Source: Paracoccaceae bacterium (lineage in GTDB: Bacteria; Pseudomonadota; Alphaproteobacteria; Rhodobacterales; Rhodobacteraceae). From it: a stretch of 42,416 bases of DNA. This document shows, piece by piece, positions 35,909-42,416 of the stretch. The DNA lies in contig JANSXZ010000029.1 in the NCBI GenBank assembly GCA_024742705.1, positions 1-42,416 of the forward strand, read 5' to 3'. The position numbers and the translations under genes are program-made. The first letter of the stretch is position 1; every line of letters begins with the position of its first letter. The notes below the pieces were generated by a model that was not told the DNA's origin, searched no databases, and saw only the letters and a program-made list of their open reading frames with translations.

Positions 35909-35942
35909 GCCTCCGGCGGGAGTATTTTGGGAACAATGAAGG
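35909..35942 (+). terminator. 3'-end repeat element downstream of fhs (copy 5)
   Basis: GCCTCCGGCGGGAGTATTTT followed by GGGAACAATGAAGG-type sequence lies 43 bp after the fhs stop in the fhs direction and 14 bp before folD. The CTCC/GGAG hairpin and T4 run suggest partial termination between fhs and folD. It is the fullest match in the window to the copy after fsa. Confidence 0.6.
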
Positions 35943-35955
35943 ACGGAACCTGGCG

Positions 35956-36852
35956 ATGAGTGCGGTTTTGATAGATGGCAAGGCTTTTGCCGCTGGGGTG
36001 CGGGCGGATGTGGCCACGCATGTGGCCCGTTTGAAGCAAGAGCACGGCATAACGCCGGGGTTGGCCGTGGTGTTGGTGGGGTCGGATCCGGCATCTTCGG
36101 TCTATGTGCGGTCGAAGGGGCGGATGACCGTCGAGGTGGGCATGCGGTCGGTGGAGCACAAGCTGGCGGCGGATACGGGTGAGGCGGAACTGCTGGCGGT
36201 GATCGATGCGCTGAACGCCGATCCGGAGATACATGGCATATTGGTGCAGTTGCCGTTGCCCGCGCATCTGAATGCGGATCTGGTGATCAACGCGATCGCG
36301 CCTGCCAAGGATGTGGACGGGTTTCATGTGTCCAACGTGGGGCTTCTGGGAACCGGGCAGAAGAGCATGGTGCCCTGTACGCCGCTTGGATGCCTGATGA
36401 TGCTGCGCGCGCATCATGGCGGCGCGCTGGCCGGTCTGAATGCGGTGATCCTGGGGCGGTCGAACATCGTGGGCAAGCCGATGGCGCAACTGTTGCTGGG
36501 GGAGAGCTGTACCGTGACGATTGCCCATTCGCGCACCCGCGACCTGCCGGATGTGGTGCGGCGGGCCGATATCGTGGTCGCGGCGGTGGGCCGGGCCGAG
36601 ATGGTGCCGGGAGACTGGATCAAGCCGGGCGCGACGGTGATCGATGTGGGCATCAACCGGATCGAAAAGCCCGACGGCGGCACGCGCCTGGTGGGGGATG
36701 TGGATTTCGAGAGTTGCGTCGCCGTGGCCGGCGCGATCACCCCGGTGCCGGGTGGCGTTGGGCCGATGACCATTGCCTGCCTTCTGGCCAATACGGTGAC
36801 CGCCTGCTGCCGTGCCAATGGTTTGGCCGAGCCCGAGGGGTTGACCGCCTAG
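35956..36852 (+). CDS. folD: Bifunctional methylene-THF dehydrogenase / methenyl-THF cyclohydrolase
   Basis: FolD interconverts 5,10-methylene-, 5,10-methenyl- and 10-formyl-THF with NADP. The 298-residue product shows the catalytic Tyr50 and Lys54 in [36 protein letters not shown], the dinucleotide segment [18 protein letters not shown], and the C-terminal [19 protein letters not shown]. Start ATG 35956. Context with fhs supports a one-carbon module. Its TAG stop lies inside the palindrome CTAG, which also contains the stop of the convergent thioesterase gene. Confidence 0.96.
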   Translation: MSAVLIDGKAFAAGVRADVATHVARLKQEHGITPGLAVVLVGSDPASSVYVRSKGRMTVEVGMRSVEHKLAADTGEAELLAVIDALNADPEIHGILVQLPLPAHLNADLVINAIAPAKDVDGFHVSNVGLLGTGQKSMVPCTPLGCLMMLRAHHGGALAGLNAVILGRSNIVGKPMAQLLLGESCTVTIAHSRTRDLPDVVRRADIVVAAVGRAEMVPGDWIKPGATVIDVGINRIEKPDGGTRLVGDVDFESCVAVAGAITPVPGGVGPMTIACLLANTVTACCRANGLAEPEGLTA

Positions 36853-37274
36853 CGGGTGGCGGGCACCGGCACCATTGTACCCTGTAGCACCGCGATCAGG
36901 GTTTCGCTTGCCTCGGCGATGGCGTGGACCTCGGCGCTGACCACCAGCAGGCGGCGCCCGGGTTTCAGCACCCGCCCCGTTGCGCGCAGATAATCGCCGC
37001 GGCCGGGCGCGAGCAGGTTGATCTTGATTTCGGCGGTCATCACCTCGTCATCGGCCTCCAGCATGGTCAGCGCGCTGTAGCCGGCGGCGGTGTCGCCTAT
37101 AGCAAAGGCAAGCGCGGCATGGGCCACACCGTGTTGTTGGCGCGCGCCGGGCAGGATCGGGGCGCGCACGCGCACGCGGCCGGGTTCCACCGAGACCAGC
37201 GATGCCCCCAGTGTGGCCATCATCGGCTGGCGGTCGAAGCTGGCGGCGATGCGGTCGTGAAGTGTGGCTGTCAT
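36849..37274 (-). CDS. PaaI-like hotdog thioesterase
   Basis: The 141-residue protein is of the PaaI/DUF4442-like hotdog class. Supporting segments are [33 protein letters not shown] (the [15 protein letters not shown] helix of the hotdog active site) and [35 protein letters not shown]. The substrate is probably an acyl- or aryl-CoA, not further defined. The ATG at 37274 was chosen; the longer upstream frame to 37427 is not family-like. The gene overlaps folD tail to tail by 4 bp, with no room for a terminator between them. Confidence 0.85.
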   Translation of the reverse strand: MTATLHDRIAASFDRQPMMATLGASLVSVEPGRVRVRAPILPGARQQHGVAHAALAFAIGDTAAGYSALTMLEADDEVMTAEIKINLLAPGRGDYLRATGRVLKPGRRLLVVSAEVHAIAEASETLIAVLQGTMVPVPATR

Positions 37275-37355
37275 GGCGTTCCGGGAATGCTGCAAGGGTG
37301 CCGCCGAATGTGCGGCAGGTTGCGGGAAAAAACAATTCGAAACGGTTCTAAAGCC

Positions 37356-37385
37356 TTGGAAAGGGCGTGCGGTATGGCCTAACAT
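37356..37385 (+). promoter_or_regulatory. Possible promoter of the LytTR gene
   Basis: TTGGAA (37356-37361) and TAACAT (37380-37385) are spaced by 18 bp, 34 bp before the proposed TTG start at 37419. Moderate match to sigma-70 promoters. Confidence 0.35.
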
Positions 37386-37418
37386 CGCCGGGCAAAAATC
37401 CCGAGCGGAGCACGTTGA

Positions 37419-38210
37419 TTGAGCCAACAGGTCTTGGAAACCTTTTCACGGGCCCTTGTGCCCTTTCTGACGCGCAATGCCGTGATCTTCTGGTGCATGA
37501 CGGCGGCTGTTATTGCCTATGCCGGTCCGTTTGGCACTTTCGCGGGCTATGGTTGGTTCGAAAGGGTGGTGTACTGGTCCGCCGTGGTGGTGATTTCGAA
37601 CGTCTTCGGGCGGGTGATCGACACGGCGGTTACGCTTCATGTCGGGCCCGGCAACCGGTTGCTGCGCGATGCGCTTCTGGTAGCGGGGATGACGGCCTGT
37701 TTTACGCCGGTGCTGTGGGCGTTGACCAGCATTCTGATCAAGTCGGGCCCCGGTGATGAACCCGGCATCCTGCGCCTGACGCTCTATGTTTCGACCATCA
37801 CCCTGGTGATCTGCGGAATTCGCCGGCTTTTGCCTTACGTGAGGGGCAACCAGATCGTGCCACCACGCGAGGACGCTGCGACGCCTGTAGAGGCCGATGC
37901 GCCGGGCCTGATGCGCCGGTTGCCTCGCGATGCGCGTGGGCCGGTTCTGCGGTTGTCGGGACGGGGGCATCATGTGGATGTGGTCACGCCGGACGGTGTC
38001 TATGCGGTGCGGATGCGGTTGAGCGACGCGATCGCGGAAATGGACGGGGTCAGCGGGCATATCACGCATCGCTCGCACTGGGTGGCCGAGGCGGCCATCA
38101 ACCGCGCCGAACGAACCGATGGCAAGGTTCAGCTGTTGCTGAGAAATGGCGATACCGTGCCGGTCAGCCGCAAGTACATCGCGTCATTGCACGAACGCGA
38201 GTTGATCTGA
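37419..38210 (+). CDS. Membrane-bound LytTR transcriptional regulator
   Basis: The 263-residue protein has four likely membrane segments in residues 20-140 (AVIFWCMTAAVIAYAGPF, VVYWSAVVVISNVFG, LLVAGMTACFTPVLWAL, LRLTLYVSTITLVICGI) and a C-terminal LytTR DNA-binding domain from about residue 165 (RLSGRGHHVDVVTPDGVYAVRMRLSDAIAEM, HRSHWVAEAAI, GKVQLLLRNGDTVPVSRKYIASL). Membrane-anchored LytTR proteins without a receiver domain are common in Rhodobacteraceae; ligand and targets are unknown. The start is TTG 37419 (MSQQVLETF) with GGAG 9 bp upstream. It is convergent with pdeM. Confidence 0.88.
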   Translation: MSQQVLETFSRALVPFLTRNAVIFWCMTAAVIAYAGPFGTFAGYGWFERVVYWSAVVVISNVFGRVIDTAVTLHVGPGNRLLRDALLVAGMTACFTPVLWALTSILIKSGPGDEPGILRLTLYVSTITLVICGIRRLLPYVRGNQIVPPREDAATPVEADAPGLMRRLPRDARGPVLRLSGRGHHVDVVTPDGVYAVRMRLSDAIAEMDGVSGHITHRSHWVAEAAINRAERTDGKVQLLLRNGDTVPVSRKYIASLHERELI

Positions 38211-38213
38211 AGG

Positions 38214-38879
38214 TCAGTCGCGCGGCATGGGCAGGGCGTGCGGGTCGCGCCCCGTGAGGATGGCGCGCGCTTCGGGCCGCATCAGATCGCGCAGCGGCGG
38301 GGCCGAACAGCGCAGCCCGCCTGTGTAGGTGCCGTAGGACGGCAGGATCACGCGATCGCTGTCGACCAGGAAGGCGGGCCGCGAGATCAGCCGCGCGCGC
38401 GTCCGGATTTCGGCCTTCGGGTGGTAGTGCCCGGAAATCTCGCCGCTGCTGCCCGGCCGGGCGATGTGCCGGAACACCAGCGGCGCGCGGGGCAGTTCGT
38501 TCACATAGCTGCCACCGATATCGACGGGGCCGGGGTCGTGATTGCCTTCGATCCAGATCCACCGCCGCCCGGCCTGAAGCCGCAATATCCAGTCGCGTTC
38601 GGCGTCGGGCAGGGTGCGGGCCGCGATCAGATCGTCAAAGCTGTCGCCCAGGCAGACAAGGGTGCGCGCCTGTGTCCGGGCCAGATCTGCAGCCAACCGG
38701 TTCAGCGTGTCGCGCGTATCATAGGGCGGCAGGGCGGTGCCGCCACGCCGGGCGATGCGTTCGGATTTGCCAAGATGCAGGTCGGACACGCAAAGCAGGC
38801 TCTGATCGATCCACCAGAGCGCACCTGATCCAAGGGCGGTGAGTGGCGCGCCGGCAAGTGTGAAGTTGTATCCGTTCAT
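38214..38879 (-). CDS. pdeM: Ligase-associated DNA damage response endonuclease PdeM
   Basis: This 221-residue calcineurin-like metallophosphoesterase of the PdeM type is named for its frequent association with Lhr-like helicase and ATP-dependent DNA ligase genes. Metal-ligand motifs are all present: SDLHLGK (Asp33, His35), LGDSFDD (Asp79), GNHD (113-116), GHYHP (His151, His153). The typical segment SERIARRGGTALPPYDTRDTL follows the first motif. The start ATG 38879 is followed by MNGYNFTLAG; the upstream frame to 39011 is not family-like. The usual lhr and ligase partners are not adjacent here. Confidence 0.9.
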   Translation of the reverse strand: MNGYNFTLAGAPLTALGSGALWWIDQSLLCVSDLHLGKSERIARRGGTALPPYDTRDTLNRLAADLARTQARTLVCLGDSFDDLIAARTLPDAERDWILRLQAGRRWIWIEGNHDPGPVDIGGSYVNELPRAPLVFRHIARPGSSGEISGHYHPKAEIRTRARLISRPAFLVDSDRVILPSYGTYTGGLRCSAPPLRDLMRPEARAILTGRDPHALPMPRD

Positions 38880-38988
38880 GGCCTGTTCTTCACGCGCCAA
38901 GGATGTGTTTGCAAGAGCCGCTCGGTGGTTTTTGCCGGGTTTCCGGCGCCGCGGGCCCGCTGCGGCCCCGCCTTGCGCCGCCGGCCGG

Positions 38989-39420
38989 TCACAGCACCCC
39001 GATTTCCGCAAGCGCGCGGTTCAGTGCGGGGGGCAGGGGATCTTCGGTGTCGCGGCCCGAAGGCAGGTCGGGTGGTGCATCCTCGGGGCGCAGATAGCGC
39101 CAGCCCTGAAACGGCCGCCTGGCGGCCGCCTGCGTGCGCGTCACCTCGGGGCTGAGAACGATGCCGCATCGCATGATGCCATCGGCGCCGGCTACTTCGT
39201 CAAGGCGCAGCACCTTCTGACGCGCCAGGATCACGCCCTTGAACACCCAATACAGCGATCCGCCCGCCACCAGTGCCGCAGATTGCCTTGGCCACATCCG
39301 AGTGACATGCCGGGGCAGACCGTCCGGCCCCTTGGCCCGCGCGGTGCGCTGCCATGCGATCAGATCCTCGACCTGCTCGGCACCGACGCAGAGTTTTACA
39401 AGGTTGATGTAGTTATCCAC
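38989..39420 (-). CDS. DUF1489 family protein
   Basis: The 143-residue protein reads GTG-DNYINLVKLCVGAEQVEDLIAWQ, followed by PRHVTRMWPRQSAALVAGGSLYWVFKGVILARQKVL, GADGIMRCGIVLSPEVTRTQ and RRPFQGWRYL, a pattern typical of alphaproteobacterial DUF1489. No function is established. The start is GTG 39420, with GGGGA 7 bp upstream; no nearby ATG fits. It is divergent from nrdJ with a 92-bp shared regulatory region, so NrdR-type boxes there could also affect this gene. Confidence 0.88.
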   Translation of the reverse strand: MDNYINLVKLCVGAEQVEDLIAWQRTARAKGPDGLPRHVTRMWPRQSAALVAGGSLYWVFKGVILARQKVLRLDEVAGADGIMRCGIVLSPEVTRTQAAARRPFQGWRYLRPEDAPPDLPSGRDTEDPLPPALNRALAEIGVL

Positions 39421-39437
39421 AGAGTCGTCCCCAATTC

Positions 39438-39453
39438 ACCCAGTATATGGTAG
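39438..39453 (+). promoter_or_regulatory. Putative NrdR box 1
   Basis: ACCCAGTATATGGTAG matches the palindromic NrdR consensus (about ACACTATATATAGTGT, with W at the inner positions) at roughly 11 of 16 positions, with the TATAT centre intact. Its centre lies 31 bp from that of box 2. NrdR represses ribonucleotide reductase genes in many bacteria. Confidence 0.6.
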
Positions 39454-39468
39454 TGGAAATGGGCACGG

Positions 39469-39484
39469 CTTCAAGCTATTGTGT
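39469..39484 (+). promoter_or_regulatory. Putative NrdR box 2
   Basis: CTTCAAGCTATTGTGT matches the NrdR consensus at roughly 11 of 16 positions, with the right half TATTGTGT nearly perfect. The centre-to-centre distance to box 1 (39445.5 to 39476.5) is 31 bp, the three-helical-turn spacing known for paired NrdR boxes. It lies 28 bp upstream of the nrdJ start. Confidence 0.6.
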
Positions 39485-39512
39485 ACCGCCAGCCAACGTG
39501 AGGAATCGCCCG

Positions 39513-42041
39513 ATGAGCCGATTTGCCGCCCCGATCGCCGCTCAGATCTGGGACATGAAGTATCGACTGAAGACAGCGGACGGCACCCCCGTCGACACGA
39601 CGGTCGAAGACACCTGGCGGCGGATCGCACGCGATCTTGCGCGCGTTGAAGCCGATCCCGACAAGTGGGAAGACAGGTTCTACACGGCGCTGGAAAACTT
39701 CCGTTACCTGCCCGCGGGCCGGATCACCGCGGGCGCGGGCACCGAACGTTCGGTGACCATGTTCAACTGCTTCGTCATGGGCACCGTGCCCGACAGCATG
39801 GGCGGGATCTTCGACATGCTGCGCGAGGCCGCCCTGACGATGCAACAGGGCGGCGGGATCGGCTATGATTTCAGCACGATCCGTCCAAGGGGCGCCGACG
39901 TGAAAGGCGTGGCGGCTGATGCGTCCGGACCGCTGAGTTTCATGGACGTCTGGGATGCCATGTGCCGGACCATAATGTCGGCGGGAAGCCGGCGCGGGGC
40001 GATGATGGCGACCCTCCGTTGCGACCATCCCGATGTGATCGATTTCATAGCCGCCAAATCCGATCCGGCCCGGCTGAGGATGTTCAACCTTTCGGTCTTG
40101 ATCACCGACGCCTTTATGGAGGCGGTTGAAACCGATGCCATGTGGGATCTGAAATTCGATGGCCAGATCTTTCGCAGTCTGCCCGCGCGCGAATTGTGGG
40201 ACCGGATCATGCGCGCCACATACGACTATGCCGAACCTGGGGTGATCTTCATCGACAGGATCAACGCAGCGAACAACCTGTACTATTGCGAGACCATCGC
40301 CGCCACCAATCCCTGCGGCGAACAGCCCTTGCCCCCCTACGGCGCCTGCCTGTTGGGGTCTGTGAACCTGGCACGGCTGATACGCGATCCCTTTTCGCCC
40401 GACGCGGCGCTGGACCCTTCGGAATTGTCCGAACTGGTCGCTACGGCAGTCCGCATGATGGACAACGTTGTCGACGCGAGCCGCTTTCCCCTGCCGCAGC
40501 AGGCCGAAGAGGCACGCAACAAACGTCGTATCGGTCTGGGGGTGACCGGTCTCGCCGACGCGCTGCTGATGGTCGGCCTGCGCTACGGATCGACTGAAGC
40601 GGCGCGTCAGACGCAGCAATGGTTGCACGCCATCGCTCGCGCCGCGTACCTTGCGTCGGTGCATTTGGCACGGGAGAAGGGCGCCTTTCCGTTGTTCGAT
40701 GCGGAAAAGTACCTGGCTTCGGAAACCATGATGAAGATGGATGAGGACGTCAGGGAGCAGATCCGCGAACACGGCATCCGCAACGCCCTCTTGACGTCGA
40801 TCGCGCCGACCGGAACCATCAGTCTCTATGCGGGCAACGTCAGCTCCGGGATAGAGCCGGTATTTGCATACTCGTACAGCCGCAAGTTCTTGCAAAAAGA
40901 TGGAACGCAGGCGCAGGAAGAAGTGACGGACTATGCGGTTCAGTTGTGGCGCGATCTCAAAGGCGACGAAGCCTTTCCCGAGTACTTCGTGAACGCTCAG
41001 ACGCTCGATCCACTGGATCATGTGCGCATGCAGGCGGCCGCGCAGGAGTGGGTGGATTCCAGTATTTCAAAGACAATCAACTGCCCGAAAGACATCGATT
41101 TCGAAGGATTCAAGTCGGTCTACCTGGAAGCATATAAATCCGGATGCAAGGGCTGCACCACCTATCGCCCGAATGACGTCACCGGTTCTGTTTTGAGTAT
41201 TTCCGAGAACAATGAAGATGCCGGTGCTCGCGATCTCGAAGGTTTCGGTGCCAGGATGAAATGGGCGAGGACGCAAGCGGGGTTGGACGCTGCTCAGCTT
41301 TCGGAACGTTTGAACATGCCTGCGGACCGTCTTGTTTCCCTCGAAGTTTCCGCAACAGCGCCCGCGGAGGGCTTGCTTGTTTCGCTGGCATCCGCGCTTT
41401 CAGTGTCGAAAGACTGGTTGGCTTTCGGTGTTGGTGATCTTCAGCGTTCCAAAAATACTCAATCCATCCGCCGGCCACTCCGCGATACCGTGCCCGCTCC
41501 CGATGACGGTGCCGCGGTTCTTTACATGTCCGAGCCGTTGGATAGACCGCAAGCGTTGGAGGGTAGCACATACAAGTTGAAGTGGCCGGACAGTGAACAC
41601 GCGATCTACCTCACCATAAACGATATTGTTGCAAACGGTCGACGCCGTCCTTTCGAAGTGTTCATCAATTCGAAGAACATGGAGCATTTTGCCTGGACTG
41701 TTGCCTTGACGCGTATGATCTCTGCAGTTTTCCGGCGCGGAGGCGACATTTCCTTTGTTGTCGAAGAGTTGAAGGCAGTGTTCGACCCGCGAGGAGGAGC
41801 GTGGGTCAAAGGGAAGTACATCCCGTCGATCCTGGCCGCAATCGGTGGAGTTATCGAGCAGCACCTGGACGCCATCGGCTTCAAGGATTCGATGAACCCC
41901 GCATCAATGCGCGAAAACAGTGCCGATGCTGGTTCGGTGGAGAAAGGCAAGCCCTGCAGCAACTGTGGTCAGTTCGGTTTGCACATGATTGAAGGTTGCG
42001 CAACCTGTATGAGCTGTGGCGACAGCAAGTGCACCGGTTAG
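39513..42041 (+). CDS. nrdJ: Vitamin B12-dependent ribonucleotide reductase with inserted HTH domain
   Basis: This class II RNR reduces ribonucleotides using adenosylcobalamin, with or without oxygen. The 842-residue protein shows MFNCFVMG (Cys86, redox pair member), the dinucleotide-site region GGGIGYDFSTIRPRGADV, NPCGEQPLPPYGACLLGSVNL (radical/redox Cys268), LLTSIAPTGTISLYAGNVSSGIEP, KTINCPKDIDFE, KSGCKGCTTYRPND, and a cysteine-rich tail (CSNCGQFGLHMIEGCATCMSCGDSKC, from Cys815). Residues 578-639 form an XRE-type helix-turn-helix not expected in NrdJ; after it the family sequence resumes (LYMSEPLDRPQALEGSTYKLKWP). Start ATG 39513 has GAGGA upstream; the frame to 39447 is upstream regulatory DNA. 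GC is lower than in the neighbours (52-62% in sampled lines), most so in the 3' third. Confidence 0.95.
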   Translation: MSRFAAPIAAQIWDMKYRLKTADGTPVDTTVEDTWRRIARDLARVEADPDKWEDRFYTALENFRYLPAGRITAGAGTERSVTMFNCFVMGTVPDSMGGIFDMLREAALTMQQGGGIGYDFSTIRPRGADVKGVAADASGPLSFMDVWDAMCRTIMSAGSRRGAMMATLRCDHPDVIDFIAAKSDPARLRMFNLSVLITDAFMEAVETDAMWDLKFDGQIFRSLPARELWDRIMRATYDYAEPGVIFIDRINAANNLYYCETIAATNPCGEQPLPPYGACLLGSVNLARLIRDPFSPDAALDPSELSELVATAVRMMDNVVDASRFPLPQQAEEARNKRRIGLGVTGLADALLMVGLRYGSTEAARQTQQWLHAIARAAYLASVHLAREKGAFPLFDAEKYLASETMMKMDEDVREQIREHGIRNALLTSIAPTGTISLYAGNVSSGIEPVFAYSYSRKFLQKDGTQAQEEVTDYAVQLWRDLKGDEAFPEYFVNAQTLDPLDHVRMQAAAQEWVDSSISKTINCPKDIDFEGFKSVYLEAYKSGCKGCTTYRPNDVTGSVLSISENNEDAGARDLEGFGARMKWARTQAGLDAAQLSERLNMPADRLVSLEVSATAPAEGLLVSLASALSVSKDWLAFGVGDLQRSKNTQSIRRPLRDTVPAPDDGAAVLYMSEPLDRPQALEGSTYKLKWPDSEHAIYLTINDIVANGRRRPFEVFINSKNMEHFAWTVALTRMISAVFRRGGDISFVVEELKAVFDPRGGAWVKGKYIPSILAAIGGVIEQHLDAIGFKDSMNPASMRENSADAGSVEKGKPCSNCGQFGLHMIEGCATCMSCGDSKCTG
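41195..41460 (+). other. HTH-encoding insert in nrdJ bracketed by inverted repeat-element copies
   Basis: A forward copy of the window's 3'-end element core lies at 41195-41217 (GAGTATTTCCGAGAACAATG then AAG). An inverted copy lies at 41439-41460 (on the minus strand GAGTATTTTTGGAACGCTGA then AG). Between them, codons for residues 578-639 spell a canonical XRE helix-turn-helix: FGARMKWARTQAGLDAAQLS, ERLNMPADRLVSLE, LLVSLASALSVSKDWLAFG. The segment is in frame with nrdJ on both sides. The forward copy partly coincides with residues SVLSISE, which I believe are conserved in NrdJ, so part of that match may be ancestral. Confidence 0.75.
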
Positions 42042-42370
42042 GTGAAACGCGTCGCTGAAGCGACCATCAATACTTGTCCATCGGACCCGTTCAGATGTCC
42101 ATTAGACAAGCAAATCGTGTCCACTCGCCGTTCTCGTGCGCGATGTGTCTTAGGCTCGGTTCGCTCGCCGATGGATGTAATCAAAGGGTCCAAGGTAGAT
42201 CTTGAGCTGCATGTTGATGTATCTTGGAAGGAAGGCGCAACCGTCGAAAGCTTTTAGTCATCACCAGTTCAATTTGAGAAACGCGCGAAAGTTGGTGATG
42301 CCCTGAGGGGCGGCATATCATGGCGGTGTTCAGACGCCGTCAATTTTCTACCGAGAAAGGGATATGCCAC
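42042..42370. other. Region between nrdJ and a likely IS
   Basis: GC falls to roughly half. No gene is supported: a GTG frame (42042-42257) would encode 71 residues without recognisable features. Two inverted repeats stand out: CATCACCA/TGGTGATG (42259-42266 and 42293-42300) and GGCATATC/GATATGCC (42312-42319 and 42361-42368). These could be nrdJ terminator structures or belong to the terminal region of an insertion sequence whose ORF starts at 42371. Confidence 0.45.
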
Positions 42371-42416
42371 ATGTCAGAGACTACCATCACCCATCTGCCC
42401 GATCCATCCATTGCCG
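42371..42416 (+). CDS. Start of an ORF, possibly an IS transposase (truncated by window)
   Basis: ATG 42371 is preceded by GAAAGGGA and opens MSETTITHLPDPSIA before the window ends. The short start, the drop in GC and the inverted repeats upstream suggest an insertion sequence; the style recalls IS256-like transposase N-termini in this group. Fifteen residues are too few for identification. Confidence 0.3.
   Translation, partial: MSETTITHLPDPSIA

Noticed and set aside
39421..39512. Cobalamin riboswitch before nrdJ
   Set aside because: The gap is only 92 bp, too short for the cobalamin aptamer, and no B12-box sequence is visible.
42042..42257. 71-codon GTG frame after nrdJ
   Set aside because: No recognisable domain, no SD other than nrdJ coding sequence, and low-GC intergenic character.

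Overview
The window reads as ordinary chromosomal core DNA of an alphaproteobacterium, most likely a Rhodobacteraceae (Roseobacter/Rhodobacter group) member. This rests on high GC (roughly two thirds by sampled lines), a stand-alone phosphatidylcholine synthase, DUF484, DUF1489, DUF1127 and DUF2855 genes, the ybgC-tolQRAB-pal-cpoB-tilS-ftsH order, a vitamin B12-dependent ribonucleotide reductase, and a recurrent intergenic element of the type 'CCTCCGGCGGGAGTATTTTTGG...ATGAAG'. Species cannot be named from the sequence alone.

Layout. 1-4.7 kb: 3' end of a DUF2855 gene, convergent truA, then a tight ycjX-GNAT-ycjF cluster. 4.9-7.8 kb: ileS with a good promoter. 7.9-11.6 kb: a translationally coupled pair of Lin0512-family paralogues, an O6-alkylguanine-DNA methyltransferase, pcs, and DUF484-xerC (minus strand). 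11.9-14.8 kb: divergent fsa (transaldolase-like) and priA. 14.9-15.8 kb: a decayed IS1595-type element with near-intact inverted repeats and a direct repeat of its target. 15.9-19.8 kb: MFS transporter, MATE transporter, prmA and a small membrane protein. 20.0-22.8 kb: DUF1127 gene and ruvCAB. 22.9-32.4 kb: a Tol-Pal supercluster running through tilS into ftsH. 32.7-38.2 kb: MOSC protein, membrane protein with a cyclic-nucleotide-binding fold, fhs and folD (one-carbon metabolism), thioesterase, LytTR membrane protein. 38.2-42.0 kb: pdeM and DUF1489 (minus strand), divergent from nrdJ. The right edge appears to enter another insertion sequence.

How the genes work together. DNA repair and replication are strongly represented (ogt, xerC, priA, ruvCAB, pdeM, nrdJ). 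The Tol-Pal block builds the trans-envelope machine for outer-membrane constriction. fhs and folD supply 10-formyl- and 5,10-methylene-tetrahydrofolate. nrdJ makes deoxynucleotides and appears to be controlled by two NrdR-type boxes exactly 31 bp apart.

Most interesting. (1) nrdJ carries an in-frame XRE-type helix-turn-helix domain between its catalytic body and its C-terminal region. The DNA encoding it is bracketed by two inverted copies of a sequence otherwise seen here only at the 3' ends of genes. (2) That 3'-end element occurs five more times, always in the orientation of the gene that has just ended. (3) The IS1595 remnant can be delimited to the base and sits inside one of these elements. 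(4) The Lin0512 pair departs from the family's N-terminal motif in both copies. No CRISPR array, rRNA or tRNA gene was found.
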